Below are positions 1 through 7,654 of a DNA stretch of 42,163 nucleotides, one piece after another. The notes beneath the pieces are model-generated. The model worked only from the letters and a program-made list of their open reading frames with translations. It searched no databases and was not told the origin of the DNA. The translations under genes were made by a program, and so were the position numbers. This stretch comes from an uncultured Acidimicrobiales bacterium. GTDB lineage: Bacteria > Actinomycetota > Acidimicrobiia > Acidimicrobiales > SHLQ01. Where the stretch lies: NCBI GenBank assembly GCA_938038815.1, contig CALHTF010000107.1, positions 1 to 42,163 on the forward strand. Reading direction: 5' to 3'. Position 1 is the first letter of the stretch. Each line of letters starts with the position of its first letter.

Positions 1-1
1 C

Positions 2-1432
2 GATGCAACACCCGAAATCCTCCTCGATCTCCAGCGGCGATACCCCGACCGTCTCACGGTGCTCCTTGCGACCGAAAACCTTGGAGGTGCTGGATACTTC
101 AACAACCTCCGGTGTATCCACGAATGCGCCGGCGAATACACCGCCTGGGTCGATGGCGACGACTACTGGATCGATGACACCAAACTGGCGCGCCAAGTCG
201 CGATGTTGCGATGGAATCCCGATGCGGTGGCGTGTGGTGCTGGAGGGTTGAGCCTGACTTCACAAGGCGGACTGAGTCCTCGGTTCACCTACGCAAAAGG
301 GTTCGTTGAACTTGACGATCTGGTTGCCGAGAACCCGTTACCGATGTCGTCGATGCTCTACCGTTCGTCGTTTCTTCGAACCCTCGACGCGGGTGGTGTT
401 GATTGGCTGTGGCACTGGACGGCCGCCCTGGTGGCTCCAATCCCGGTCATTAGTGGCCTATCCATTGTTTACCGCCGAACCGGTGCGGGCATGTGGACGG
501 GCATGAGCTTTGGTGAGCAATGGAGAACGATTGCGAATCACTACACCGATTCTCTGCTCCCACTCGTGACCCATTCAGGAGATAGTCGTTTGTCGCTGGC
601 AACCAACGCATCGGTTAGCGCTCACTCGATCGCTGATCTTGCCGAGGCGATCGACCGGAGTGACATGTCGTCGGCCAATGAGTTATTGCAGACCTACTGT
701 CGGACCGAGAATCGCCCGACCTATCACGATTCGGTGGTAGGCCACTTGCTCCACCACGGCGGCTTCGCCGACAACTGCCTGGAGCGATTTCTCGCCGAGG
801 CGTTGCATCGATCGCCACAGAATCTTCCCTTGGCCCATCAGTACGCAAGCGAACTACAGCGTCTCGGTCGGCTCGAAGATGCCGAGCGGGTGATCGGTGC
901 AATGGACGCCATCAAGGTTGTCGAGAGTTATGAAGCTGCGACGGTTGTGGCGCTAAGGGCGACCCTTTTGGCCGAGACCGACCGAGTTGGCGAGGCGATC
1001 GCCGAGCTCGAGGAACTCGTTCGCACCGGGTATGCCGATCTGGAGACCCGTCGTCAGCTCGGTTCGTACTATCTATCCTCCGGTCGCTCAGAGGAGGGCA
1101 TTTCGCTCCTCACCCACGTTGCTGACGAGATACCGCCGGGAAGCGATCTGCACGCTGTGACGACCGGACAGATCGCTCGTTGTCTTTGGGATCTAAACCG
1201 GATCGATGAAGCGATCGTCCTCCTTGAGCAGTTCTGGGCGGCAGGTTCGTCCGACCTTGAGTGTGCGCGCTTGCTCGGATCGGGGTATCTGCAGGTCGGC
1301 CGGGTAGCGGAGTCGCTTCCGATCTTTGGTTACATCCTGTCGACGGCTGATCCGCAGAGTCGAATGCATGAGGTCGTGAGCGAAAAGGTCGATGAAGCGA
1401 TGCGTACGTTGGGTATTACAACACCCGGCTAG
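2..1432 (+). CDS. Family 2-type glycosyltransferase with C-terminal TPR repeats (5' partial)
   Basis: The gene enters from the left edge, so the frame is open from base 2 and the true start lies outside the window; about 476 residues are visible. The N-terminal part carries GT-A glycosyltransferase hallmarks: an ENLG-type segment followed by the metal/nucleotide-sugar motif VDGDDYW. GT2 enzymes of this kind transfer sugars from nucleotide donors to surface polysaccharides or proteins on the cytoplasmic face of the membrane. From roughly residue 250 the protein becomes alpha-helical with TPR-like units (for example LAHQYASELQRLGRLEDAER and LLGSGYLQVGRVAESLPIF), suggesting a protein-binding or substrate-presenting domain. 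It ends 41 bp before a DinB-like gene on the same strand. The donor and acceptor cannot be told from sequence. Confidence 0.82.
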   Translation, partial: DATPEILLDLQRRYPDRLTVLLATENLGGAGYFNNLRCIHECAGEYTAWVDGDDYWIDDTKLARQVAMLRWNPDAVACGAGGLSLTSQGGLSPRFTYAKGFVELDDLVAENPLPMSSMLYRSSFLRTLDAGGVDWLWHWTAALVAPIPVISGLSIVYRRTGAGMWTGMSFGEQWRTIANHYTDSLLPLVTHSGDSRLSLATNASVSAHSIADLAEAIDRSDMSSANELLQTYCRTENRPTYHDSVVGHLLHHGGFADNCLERFLAEALHRSPQNLPLAHQYASELQRLGRLEDAERVIGAMDAIKVVESYEAATVVALRATLLAETDRVGEAIAELEELVRTGYADLETRRQLGSYYLSSGRSEEGISLLTHVADEIPPGSDLHAVTTGQIARCLWDLNRIDEAIVLLEQFWAAGSSDLECARLLGSGYLQVGRVAESLPIFGYILSTADPQSRMHEVVSEKVDEAMRTLGITTPG

Positions 1433-1473
1433 TCACCTTGCAGGGCGGCGCGGTTTCTGATCAAGTACCGCCT

Positions 1474-2274
1474 ATGGATGTTGCTGACGTACGTGCCGAC
1501 CTTTTGGCTGAACAGGCTGCCCTCGATGCGGTTGTGGCCGGTCTTTCCGACGAGCAATGGGCCTTAGCCACGCCGAGTCCCCGGTGGAGTGTCGCCGATC
1601 AGATCGGGCACCTCGCGTTCTTCGACGAAAGCGCCGCGCTCGCAATCAACGATCCCGAGGCTTTCACTGCGGCGATGGGCGATCTCGTCGCAGCGGTTGG
1701 TGGCACGCCCGACGATGCCGACAACGCAACGCTTGGGAACTACCGGGCGATGGCCCCGGCCGACCTGCTCGAAGCATGGCGCACCAACCGGTCGGTGCTC
1801 GCCGACGCGGCAGCCACGCTGACCAACGACGACCGGGTGCTTTGGTACGGCCCCTCGATGGGTTCGAAGTCGTTCCTCACCGCCCGGTTGATGGAAGCCT
1901 GGGCTCATGGCCAAGACATCGTCGACACGGTCGGAGCCGAACGTGAATCGAACGACCGGCTGAAGCACATCGCCCAGCTCGGGTTCATCACTCGGGGCTG
2001 GACCTACATCAACCGTAAGCTCGAGCCGCCGACCTCGCCCGTGCACGTGGCGCTCGCTTCGCCGGCGGGGGAAACCTGGGAGTTTGGCGAGTCCGGGGCC
2101 GAGAACTCGGTATCCGGTGCGGCCGAAGACTTCTGCCAGGTGGTCACCCAACGTCGCCATGTCGACGACACCGACCTCGTGGTTACCGGTGCCGATGCCC
2201 GCGAGTGGCTTGAGATGGCCCAGGCGTTTGCCGGGGGAGTGACCGACGGGCCGGCGGCTGGGCAGTGGAAGTAA
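1474..2274 (+). CDS. TIGR03084-like / mycothiol-maleylpyruvate-isomerase-type DinB-fold protein
   Basis: This 266-residue protein has the N-terminal signature of actinobacterial DinB/MDMPI-fold proteins: a DLLAEQAALDAVV helix, then PSPRWSVADQIGHLAFFD, and a later AWAHGQDIVD helix. The histidines of GHL and AHGQD are the expected metal ligands. Family members are small four-helix-bundle enzymes, some of which use mycothiol as cofactor (maleylpyruvate isomerase). The reaction here is unknown. I chose the ATG at 1474; the frame also opens at a TTG at 1438, but those 12 extra residues are not family-like and neither start has a clear ribosome site. It lies 13 bp before the carbonic anhydrase gene and may be cotranscribed with it. 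Confidence 0.8.
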   Translation: MDVADVRADLLAEQAALDAVVAGLSDEQWALATPSPRWSVADQIGHLAFFDESAALAINDPEAFTAAMGDLVAAVGGTPDDADNATLGNYRAMAPADLLEAWRTNRSVLADAAATLTNDDRVLWYGPSMGSKSFLTARLMEAWAHGQDIVDTVGAERESNDRLKHIAQLGFITRGWTYINRKLEPPTSPVHVALASPAGETWEFGESGAENSVSGAAEDFCQVVTQRRHVDDTDLVVTGADAREWLEMAQAFAGGVTDGPAAGQWK

Positions 2275-2287
2275 GCTCGCCCACGAT

Positions 2288-2800
2288 ATGAGCACCGAAT
2301 ACTCTCCCTATACCGACGAACTCATCGCCAAGAACGACCAGTACGTCGCCAACTTCGCTCACGCCGGAATGGCCGTGCAGCCGTCGCGAACCATCGCGGT
2401 CGTTACCTGTATGGACGCTCGGGTGAACATCCTCGATGCACTCGGTATCGCCGACGGTGAAGCCCATGTCATCCGCAACGGCGGTGGCGTCGTCACCGAC
2501 GACGTGATCCGGTCGTTGTGCTTGTCGCAGCGCAAGCTTGGCACCCGAGAGATCTTGCTCGCCCATCACACCGACTGTGGCTTGGCGACCGTGACCGACG
2601 ACGCCTTTAAGGCCGAGCTCGAAGCCGAGCTGGGCGTCAAACCATCGTGGGCGCTTGAGAACTTCACCGACCCGGTGGCCGACGTTGTTCAGTCGATCAA
2701 CCGACTCAAGCAGTCGCCGTTCCTTCCTCACAAGGACAACATCCGGGGCTTTGTGTACGACGTCGCCACCGGCAAGATCAACGAAGTAGCCGCCAGCTAA
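2288..2800 (+). CDS. Beta-class carbonic anhydrase
   Basis: This 170-residue protein interconverts CO2 and bicarbonate in the cytoplasm. Expected beta-class residues are present: Cys41 with the Asp43/Arg45 dyad in TCMDAR, and His94/Cys97 in HHTDCG, giving the Cys-His-Cys zinc site. The RNGGG segment after residue 62 is also typical. The length matches the short actinobacterial type exemplified by Mycobacterium tuberculosis Rv1284. A TAAGCT -10-like box lies 10 nt upstream of the ATG, so a very short leader is possible. The gene converges on the Lrp-type regulator with only 3 bp between the stop codons. Confidence 0.93.
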   Translation: MSTEYSPYTDELIAKNDQYVANFAHAGMAVQPSRTIAVVTCMDARVNILDALGIADGEAHVIRNGGGVVTDDVIRSLCLSQRKLGTREILLAHHTDCGLATVTDDAFKAELEAELGVKPSWALENFTDPVADVVQSINRLKQSPFLPHKDNIRGFVYDVATGKINEVAAS

Positions 2801-2803
2801 TCC

Positions 2804-3256
2804 TCAGGTCGCGACCTGCACCGGGCGGGGAAATCCGTCGATCGTTCGCAGGACAAGTCGGGTGTTGGTTTCCTCGGCGCCATGCTGATCTTTGAGGATC
2901 TCGAGTAACGAGTCGAGCTCGGCGATGTCGCGCGCCGCTACTCGAAGTTGGGTGTCGAACCGCCCGGTGAGATGAACCGCATCGACCACCATGTCGAGTT
3001 CGGTGAGGGCATCGAGCGATGTGGCGTAGGACCCGCCGCTACCTAGCCGGACATCGACGAGGGCCTGGATCGGTCGCCCGGCGGCCTCGGCGTCGACCAC
3101 CACAGTGAACCCGGCAATCACACCGTTTTGTTGCAACCGACGCAGCCGGTCGCTCGTCGCCGACAAGCTCAGCGAAATGCGGTCGGAAAGTTCCGTGGCG
3201 GAGATTCGCCCGTCAGTTTGCAGGATGCCGATGATTTCATGGTCAATAGAGTCCAT
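2804..3256 (-). CDS. Lrp/AsnC family transcriptional regulator
   Basis: This regulator of about 150 residues has an N-terminal winged helix-turn-helix (residues 1-60: DHEIIGILQTDGRISATELS, then the recognition helix SATSDRLRRLQQNG) followed by an alpha/beta effector domain (RAM/Lrp type). Family members bind amino acids and act as octamers or dimers on neighbouring promoters. It is divergent from a LysE-type exporter, a common regulator/target arrangement, so it probably controls export of an amino acid. An ATG two codons upstream (3262) is also possible. I prefer 3256 because a TATTCT -10 box ends exactly 6 nt before it, as in the other leaderless genes of this window. Confidence 0.9.
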   Translation of the reverse strand: MDSIDHEIIGILQTDGRISATELSDRISLSLSATSDRLRRLQQNGVIAGFTVVVDAEAAGRPIQALVDVRLGSGGSYATSLDALTELDMVVDAVHLTGRFDTQLRVAARDIAELDSLLEILKDQHGAEETNTRLVLRTIDGFPRPVQVAT

Positions 3257-3262
3257 TGCCAT

Positions 3263-3268
3263 AGAATA
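3263..3268 (-). promoter_or_regulatory. Predicted leaderless -10 box (TATTCT) of the Lrp gene
   Basis: On the minus strand TATTCT lies 6 nt before the ATG at 3256, so the transcript would start at or next to the start codon. The rest of the 77-bp intergenic region up to the LysE start (3340) should hold the Lrp binding site and the lysE-like promoter. I could not pick out a convincing operator repeat by eye. Confidence 0.5.
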
Positions 3269-3339
3269 TACGGTTGCGGTTCGGTTTCGTAGTCGAAATC
3301 CGGTGCCATTGCGGGCCCGAAATCGTCACACTGACTCCT

Positions 3340-3951
3340 ATGGATATCACCACCGCAAACGGACTTGGTCTGCTCTTCGTCGGCCTCCTCGCCGGCATCG
3401 TTGCCGTTGCTTCACCTGGACCGGTCACGCTCAGCGTGGTGGAGGTTGGAGCCGCTAGGGGTCGCCGGCCCGGCATGCAAGCGAGCTTTGGTGCCTTCGG
3501 CGGCGATGCGTTTCTGGCGCCGATTGCGGTGGCGATGGTGGCCGCCGGAGCATCGCTACCGGATCGACTGTTCCTGGGTGTGCGCTACTTCTCGGTGGTC
3601 GTGTTGGTCGCGATGGGTGGCGCCTTGGTCGTACGGCCAACCGCCTGCCAGGCGCTGGCGGCCAAGGTTCGTCACCCCGGCCGAGCCCTGTTCTTGTTCA
3701 CGGTGCTTTCGCCATCGGCGGTTGGGTTCTGGCTCGCCATGTTGCTGGCGATGCCGTTCGCCGACGATGCCACAAAGCTCATGTGGTTCTCCGCCGGAAT
3801 CGTGTTGGCATCGGCGGTCGTCAACCTGGCGCTCGGTCTAGCTTCGGGTGCGTTGGGTCCGCGGCTCTCTACCAAGCGGCGCGTGACCCTTAGTCGCCTC
3901 GGTGGGTTTGCCATGGTTGCGTTGGCGGCACTCGCCATGGTCAGCCTGTAA
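3340..3951 (+). CDS. LysE/RhtB-family amino-acid exporter
   Basis: This 203-residue inner-membrane protein has about six hydrophobic helices. The first helix is followed by the family signature SPGPVTLSVVEVGAARG, containing the conserved PGP turn, and then a GAFGGDAF stretch. LysE/RhtB proteins export basic or neutral amino acids, or related metabolites, using the proton motive force. The frame is open upstream of 3340, but that ATG gives the normal N-terminus just before the first membrane helix. It is transcribed divergently from the Lrp-type regulator, which is its likely controller and ligand sensor. The substrate cannot be predicted. Confidence 0.9.
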   Translation: MDITTANGLGLLFVGLLAGIVAVASPGPVTLSVVEVGAARGRRPGMQASFGAFGGDAFLAPIAVAMVAAGASLPDRLFLGVRYFSVVVLVAMGGALVVRPTACQALAAKVRHPGRALFLFTVLSPSAVGFWLAMLLAMPFADDATKLMWFSAGIVLASAVVNLALGLASGALGPRLSTKRRVTLSRLGGFAMVALAALAMVSL

Positions 3952-3996
3952 CTGATGCCGGTGAAATTCGGGTCGACGCCGCTTCGGTTACCTCGC

Positions 3997-4002
3997 TAGG
4001 TT
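3997..4002 (+). promoter_or_regulatory. Predicted leaderless -10 box (TAGGTT) of the F420/PPOX gene
   Basis: TCGCTAGGTT ends 7 nt before the ATG at 4010, placing the transcription start at the start codon. There is no Shine-Dalgarno sequence between them. The same GCTAGG(T)T element precedes the genes at 6632 and 7655. No clear -35 box is seen. Confidence 0.6.
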
Positions 4003-4009
4003 CGACGCT

Positions 4010-4399
4010 ATGACAGCACTAGCGGATGAAAAATATGTCAGCCTCACCACCTACAAGCGGGACGGTTCGGCCAAGGCCTTGCCGGTATGGATTGCCGACC
4101 TGGGCGACGGGACCCTCGGGTTCACCACATCGTCGTCGAGCTACAAGGTCAAGCGCATCAACAACGACCCGCGGGTCACGCTGCAACCGTGCGACTCCAA
4201 GGGCAACGTGACCGCCGGAACCGAGGAAGTGTCGGGCACCGCAGTTACGGTGACCGGAGCCGAGTTCGAGAAGGCGGCGGCCATCGTGAAGAAGAAGTAC
4301 ACCTGGCAGTACTCGGCAATGGCACTGGTCGGTAAGGGCGCCAAGCTCATCGGTAAAGGCAGCGGCACCGACACCGCCGTAATCGTCACGCTCGATTAA
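4010..4399 (+). CDS. PPOX-class F420-dependent oxidoreductase (split beta-barrel)
   Basis: This 129-residue protein belongs to the pyridoxamine-phosphate-oxidase-like split beta-barrel family. The start ALADEKYVSLTTYKRDGSAKALPVW is characteristic of actinobacterial PPOX-class enzymes, which bind F420 or flavin as dimers and reduce diverse substrates. The strand TTSSSSYKVKRINNDPRVTLQPCD is also typical of the family. The substrate is unknown. The start is fixed by a TAGGTT -10 box 7 nt upstream, so the mRNA is probably leaderless. It is followed after 9 bp by a formylglycine-enzyme-like gene and the two may form an operon. Confidence 0.87.
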   Translation: MTALADEKYVSLTTYKRDGSAKALPVWIADLGDGTLGFTTSSSSYKVKRINNDPRVTLQPCDSKGNVTAGTEEVSGTAVTVTGAEFEKAAAIVKKKYTWQYSAMALVGKGAKLIGKGSGTDTAVIVTLD

Positions 4400-4408
4400 C
4401 CATCGCTC

Positions 4409-5029
4409 ATGTCGCCCGGCGAAATCGACTGGCTCGATCTGGAGACCGCGAGGTTCACGATTGGCCGCACGGTCGATGGCGATGACCCGACCGGAGAAGG
4501 CCCGCCTCGCGATGTCACCGTCGCTCGGTTTTTGCCGGCCGCCGCGCCGGTGAGCGTGGGGCAGTTTGGCCATTTCGTGGCCCAGACCGGGTACCGAACG
4601 ACCGCCGAGCGAGAGGACTCTGGGTTTGTGGCCGTCGCTGACCGAACCCTTATTCCCGGAGCTTCGTGGCGGTACCCGTCGGGACCCGATGGACGGCGGT
4701 CGATCGAGACCGAACCGGCAACCCAGATCTCGTGGATCGACGCTGCCGAGTATGCACAATGGGCCTCGGTCGAGATGTTGACTGAGGCGCAATGGGAACG
4801 GCTTGGGCAAGCCCATCCGAACCACGTTGGCGCCACGTGGGAGTGGTGTAGCGATTTCTTCGATCCGCTTTTTCACCGAGATGAGCAGCGGGTAAACCCC
4901 ACCGGACCTCCGAATGGCCGAGAACGGCTCGCCAAACAGTCGTTGACCACGACGACGAGTCGTTGCGGTTTGCTGCCCGACTTTGGTGCAGCCGACCTCG
5001 GGTTTCGAGCAGCGAAGCCGAGGAGGTAG
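4409..5029 (+). CDS. Formylglycine-generating enzyme (SUMF1)-like protein, compact and probably degenerate
   Basis: This 206-residue protein reads as an FGE/SUMF1-fold domain. It has APVSVGQFGHFVAQTGYRTTAERE near the N-terminus, ISWIDAAEYAQWA and LTEAQWER in the middle, then ATWEWCSDFF and the terminal DLGFRAAKPRR. Genuine FGEs are about 280 residues or more and use two C-terminal cysteines to bind copper and oxidise a sulfatase cysteine to formylglycine. Here only one cysteine (SRCGL) remains in that region and the central part is shortened. It may therefore be a non-FGE relative with a ligand-binding or other oxidative role, or a decaying gene. No sulfatase gene is visible. It ends 6 bp from the convergent SDR gene. 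Confidence 0.75.
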   Translation: MSPGEIDWLDLETARFTIGRTVDGDDPTGEGPPRDVTVARFLPAAAPVSVGQFGHFVAQTGYRTTAEREDSGFVAVADRTLIPGASWRYPSGPDGRRSIETEPATQISWIDAAEYAQWASVEMLTEAQWERLGQAHPNHVGATWEWCSDFFDPLFHRDEQRVNPTGPPNGRERLAKQSLTTTTSRCGLLPDFGAADLGFRAAKPRR

Positions 5030-5035
5030 GTCTGG

Positions 5036-5827
5036 TTACCGGCGGCCGCCGTCGACCAGGAACTCCTGCGCCGTGCACGCTGCTCCGTCGTCGGCGGCGA
5101 GGAAGAGCACCATCTGAGCGAACTCTTTGGGATAGATCCGCCGCTTAATCGCCTGATCGGAAAGGGTTCCGGCTTCGCCTTCGGGCGACCACCATTTCTC
5201 GAGCTGGCGCTCGGTTGCCACCCAACCAGGAAGCACGGTGTTTACCCGAACACCGTGTGGACCGAACGTTCTAGCCAGGGTGCGGGTGATTCCTTCGACA
5301 CCGGATTTGGCGATGGCGTACCCAGGAAAGAAGTCCTCTTGCATCATGTAGCTGCTCGACCCGATGTTGATGATCGATCCGGTCTCGGCGGCGAGCATGC
5401 CCGGCACCACTGCCTGGATCGCAAAGAAGTAGTGGCGCAGGTTCGTGTTGAGACGGTCGTCCCAATACTCGGGGGTGACCTCTTCCCACGTGTGCCGATC
5501 ATCGCTCGCTGCGTTGTTCACCAACACCTCGATCGAACCCATTGCCTTGGTCGCCGCAGCAACCGCTTCCTGCAAGGCGGCGATGTCGACCAGGTCGACC
5601 TCATAAAAGGTAGGAGTAGTGGCCGCACCCTCGCAGCTCGCAATGGTCTCGTGGGCCTTGTCGACCTGAATGTCGGCGAACGAGACGACTGCGCCCTGGG
5701 CGGCGAACTCTTCGACGAGCGCCCGGCCCACACCGTCAGCCCCTCCGGTGATGAACACCGTGCGGCCTGCAAGAGACGGATAGGAGGCGTAGTTGCCAGC
5801 AGGCGCGGCGTGAGGATCGATTGCCAT
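5036..5827 (-). CDS. Short-chain dehydrogenase/reductase (SDR)
   Basis: This 263-residue classical SDR has the cofactor motif TGGADGVG near residue 28, a VNNAAS segment, and the catalytic YAIAKSG (YxxxK) motif preceded by a serine-rich strand (INIGSSSYMM). Such enzymes oxidise or reduce hydroxyl/keto groups with NAD(P)H; the substrate is not predictable. A purine-rich GAGGAAAG ribosome site lies about 10 nt before the ATG. It is the second gene of a probable two-gene operon, 20 bp after another SDR gene. Confidence 0.88.
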   Translation of the reverse strand: MAIDPHAAPAGNYASYPSLAGRTVFITGGADGVGRALVEEFAAQGAVVSFADIQVDKAHETIASCEGAATTPTFYEVDLVDIAALQEAVAAATKAMGSIEVLVNNAASDDRHTWEEVTPEYWDDRLNTNLRHYFFAIQAVVPGMLAAETGSIINIGSSSYMMQEDFFPGYAIAKSGVEGITRTLARTFGPHGVRVNTVLPGWVATERQLEKWWSPEGEAGTLSDQAIKRRIYPKEFAQMVLFLAADDGAACTAQEFLVDGGRR

Positions 5828-5847
5828 CGCGTAGTTCTTTCCTCGGG

Positions 5848-6600
5848 TCAGTCGAGTGCAGCTTGGATGAGATCCTTGATGCCATCGGGCAAGAAAGTCT
5901 CGAGGGGTGTTTCGTCGGCCTCGGCGAGGTCGGCCATCGATTGTACGACCTCGTTCGGGTCGAGTTGACCGCCGAGTACGAGGGCGCGGACGGCGGCCTC
6001 TTGTTCGTGGGCTGGTGCGTCGTCCTCGTCGAGGTGCTCGGCGATTCCCTCGACCATGAAGTCGTTAAACCCGGTGTTGTACGGGCCGGGGTTGAGCTTG
6101 GTGACGTCGATGCCGTACGGAGCGACTTCCTCACGAAGCGCTCGGGTGAAGGCCTCGACCGCATGTTTGGTCATGGCGTACGGGGCGGTCATCGGACCCG
6201 AAAAGATCCCGGCGATCGACGACAGGTTGATGATGCGACCCGACCCTTTGGCCTTCATCTGGGGGATCACGGCTTGACTCATGGCGACCATGCCAAAGAC
6301 GTTCACGTCGAACCCTTTGCGCATCCGGTCGAGCGGGACGGTCGACAGCGGTGCCATCAACCCGAAGCCGGCGTTGTTGATGAGCACGTCGAGGTCGAGT
6401 TCGGCGACGCCCGCCACATCGGCGTCGTTGGTTACGTCGAGCTTGCGGGCCGTGAGTTCGGGGTGCTCGGCGGCCAATGCCGCCGCTTGTTCTTCGGTCT
6501 CGGTGGTGGCGATTACCGAGTGGCCTCGGGCGGCGAGTTCGATCGCTGCCCCCTTGCCGAACCCTGAACCTGCACCGGTGATGAGAATGTGCTTTGCCAT
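5848..6600 (-). CDS. Short-chain dehydrogenase/reductase (SDR)
   Basis: This 250-residue classical SDR starts MAKHILITGAGSGFGKG, with the TGxxxGxG cofactor motif at residues 8-15. It carries NNAGFG, a serine in INLSSIAG and the catalytic YAMTKHA motif. The C-terminus is longer and acidic compared with fatty-acid-type SDRs. The start codon is preceded at 6 nt by a minus-strand TAGGTT -10 box, suggesting a leaderless transcript that continues into the next SDR gene. It is divergent from a deazaflavin-dependent nitroreductase gene only 31 bp away, so the two units share a very compact promoter region. Confidence 0.9.
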   Translation of the reverse strand: MAKHILITGAGSGFGKGAAIELAARGHSVIATTETEEQAAALAAEHPELTARKLDVTNDADVAGVAELDLDVLINNAGFGLMAPLSTVPLDRMRKGFDVNVFGMVAMSQAVIPQMKAKGSGRIINLSSIAGIFSGPMTAPYAMTKHAVEAFTRALREEVAPYGIDVTKLNPGPYNTGFNDFMVEGIAEHLDEDDAPAHEQEAAVRALVLGGQLDPNEVVQSMADLAEADETPLETFLPDGIKDLIQAALD

Positions 6601-6606
6601 GTCGCC

Positions 6607-6612
6607 AACCTA
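6607..6612 (-). promoter_or_regulatory. Predicted leaderless -10 box (TAGGTT) of the SDR operon
   Basis: On the minus strand TAGGTT lies exactly 6 nt before the ATG at 6600. It faces the plus-strand TAGGGT box at 6619-6624, leaving two divergent -10 boxes separated by 6 bp inside a 31-bp intergenic gap. Confidence 0.6.
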
Positions 6613-6618
6613 CTTCGC

Positions 6619-6624
6619 TAGGGT
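6619..6624 (+). promoter_or_regulatory. Predicted leaderless -10 box (TAGGGT) of the deazaflavin nitroreductase gene
   Basis: CGCTAGGGTT has its TAGGGT hexamer 7 nt before the ATG at 6632, with no Shine-Dalgarno between. Its -35 region would lie inside the 5' end of the divergent SDR gene. Confidence 0.6.
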
Positions 6625-6631
6625 TCGATCC

Positions 6632-7072
6632 ATGGCAATTGAAGGCGAATACGAACCAAGCACATGGGAATGGGTCCGCGATCAGGTCGAGCTCTACGAG
6701 TCGACCGGTGGCGCGGAAGGCAACACGCTCATGGACACCGGCATCCCGATCATCATCACCTCGATGATCGGCCACAAGAGCGGCAAGGTTCGCAAGGTGC
6801 CGCTGATGCGAGTTGAGCATGAAGGCGAGTACGCCGTCATTGCCTCCAAGGGCGGTTCGCCGACCCATCCGGGCTGGTACTACAACCTGATGGCCGACCC
6901 CACCATCGCCATTCAAGATGGCCCCGAACCCATCCAGACCGAGGTGCGCCTCGTCGTGGGCGACGAACGAGCAGCCTGGTGGGAACGGGCGGTCGCGGTG
7001 TACCCGCCGTACCAGGAATACCAAGACGCCACCGACCGCCACATCCCCGTCTTCATTTCCAAAGCGGTGTAA
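6632..7072 (+). CDS. Nitroreductase family deazaflavin (F420)-dependent oxidoreductase
   Basis: This 146-residue protein matches the Ddn-like F420 family: LMDTGIPIIITSMIGHKSGKVRKVPLM, then EYAVIASKGGSPTHPGWYYNL and the ADPTIAIQDG strand. These split-barrel enzymes use reduced deazaflavin F420 to reduce nitro compounds, quinones or enones, and occur mainly in actinobacteria. The frame is open far upstream, but the ATG at 6632 is the family-typical start and is supported by a TAGGGT -10 box 7 nt before it. It is followed by a strong hairpin shared with the convergent acetyltransferase gene. Confidence 0.92.
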   Translation: MAIEGEYEPSTWEWVRDQVELYESTGGAEGNTLMDTGIPIIITSMIGHKSGKVRKVPLMRVEHEGEYAVIASKGGSPTHPGWYYNLMADPTIAIQDGPEPIQTEVRLVVGDERAAWWERAVAVYPPYQEYQDATDRHIPVFISKAV

Positions 7073-7081
7073 CCCAAAAGA

Positions 7082-7110
7082 AAGAACGCGGGGTCTGACC
7101 CCGCGTTCTT
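7082..7110. terminator. Bidirectional terminator hairpin
   Basis: A perfect 13-bp inverted repeat (AAGAACGCGGGGT / ACCCCGCGTTCTT) with a CTG loop sits between the convergent nitroreductase and acetyltransferase genes. It ends in TTCTTACTTTT on the plus strand, and its right arm reaches the acetyltransferase stop codon. It should terminate transcription from both sides. Confidence 0.85.
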
Positions 7111-7579
7111 ACTTTTCGGACCGCAGGCTCTTTGAGTAGTACCGCAAGGTTCGGCCTTTGTACGGTGCGGTTCGGTCGAGTTGGTAGCCGCGCTTTTCGT
7201 AAATGTGGATGCCGGTCGGGTTGTCGTCGAAGACGTCGAGCCAGATAGCCGATCGCCCCAGCGTGGTGCGGCAGTAGTTCTCCATGAGGTCCATCGCGGC
7301 TTGGCCGACCCCTCGGCGACCGGCGTCGATAACGACTCGTCGAAACTCCACCGTTGCGTCGTCGTCTTCCAGGGCCAGGATGAAGAATCCGAGAACGGTG
7401 TCTTCGTCGTCGAGGATGGTCAGGTAGAGAACAGCTGCGGAATCGAACGCCGCGTCGTGCTCGGCGATCGAGTACGGCATGACGAACCGCTCGGCGTGCG
7501 GTTGGCGCTCCATCTCGGCGATCGTGTGGAGTTCGGACCGGAGCGACTCTCGCAACCTCACGGATTGGTAGGCAGCCAT
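7109..7579 (-). CDS. GNAT family N-acetyltransferase
   Basis: This 156-residue protein has a GNAT core: a central strand pair (FILALEDDDATVEFRRVVI) followed by the acetyl-CoA pyrophosphate loop in RRGVGQAAM and a C-terminal strand IWLDVFDDNPTGIHIYEKRGY, typical of the family. It would transfer an acetyl group from acetyl-CoA to an amine; the acceptor is unknown. A TAGGGT -10-like box ends 9 nt before the start codon, implying a leader of at most a few bases. The stop codon lies at the edge of the shared terminator hairpin. Confidence 0.85.
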   Translation of the reverse strand: MAAYQSVRLRESLRSELHTIAEMERQPHAERFVMPYSIAEHDAAFDSAAVLYLTILDDEDTVLGFFILALEDDDATVEFRRVVIDAGRRGVGQAAMDLMENYCRTTLGRSAIWLDVFDDNPTGIHIYEKRGYQLDRTAPYKGRTLRYYSKSLRSEK

Positions 7580-7640
7580 CAGCAGCTCACCCTAGTTGGG
7601 CCACCGCGTAGCGAACGTGGAGCACTCGATGGTGGCGCGC

Positions 7641-7646
7641 TAGGTT
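7641..7646 (+). promoter_or_regulatory. Predicted -10 box (TAGGTT) of the aquaporin gene
   Basis: GCGCTAGGTTC precedes the GTG start at 7655 by 8 nt, consistent with a leaderless or nearly leaderless transcript, and supports that GTG as the start. Confidence 0.55.
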
Positions 7647-7654
7647 CAGGCGCT

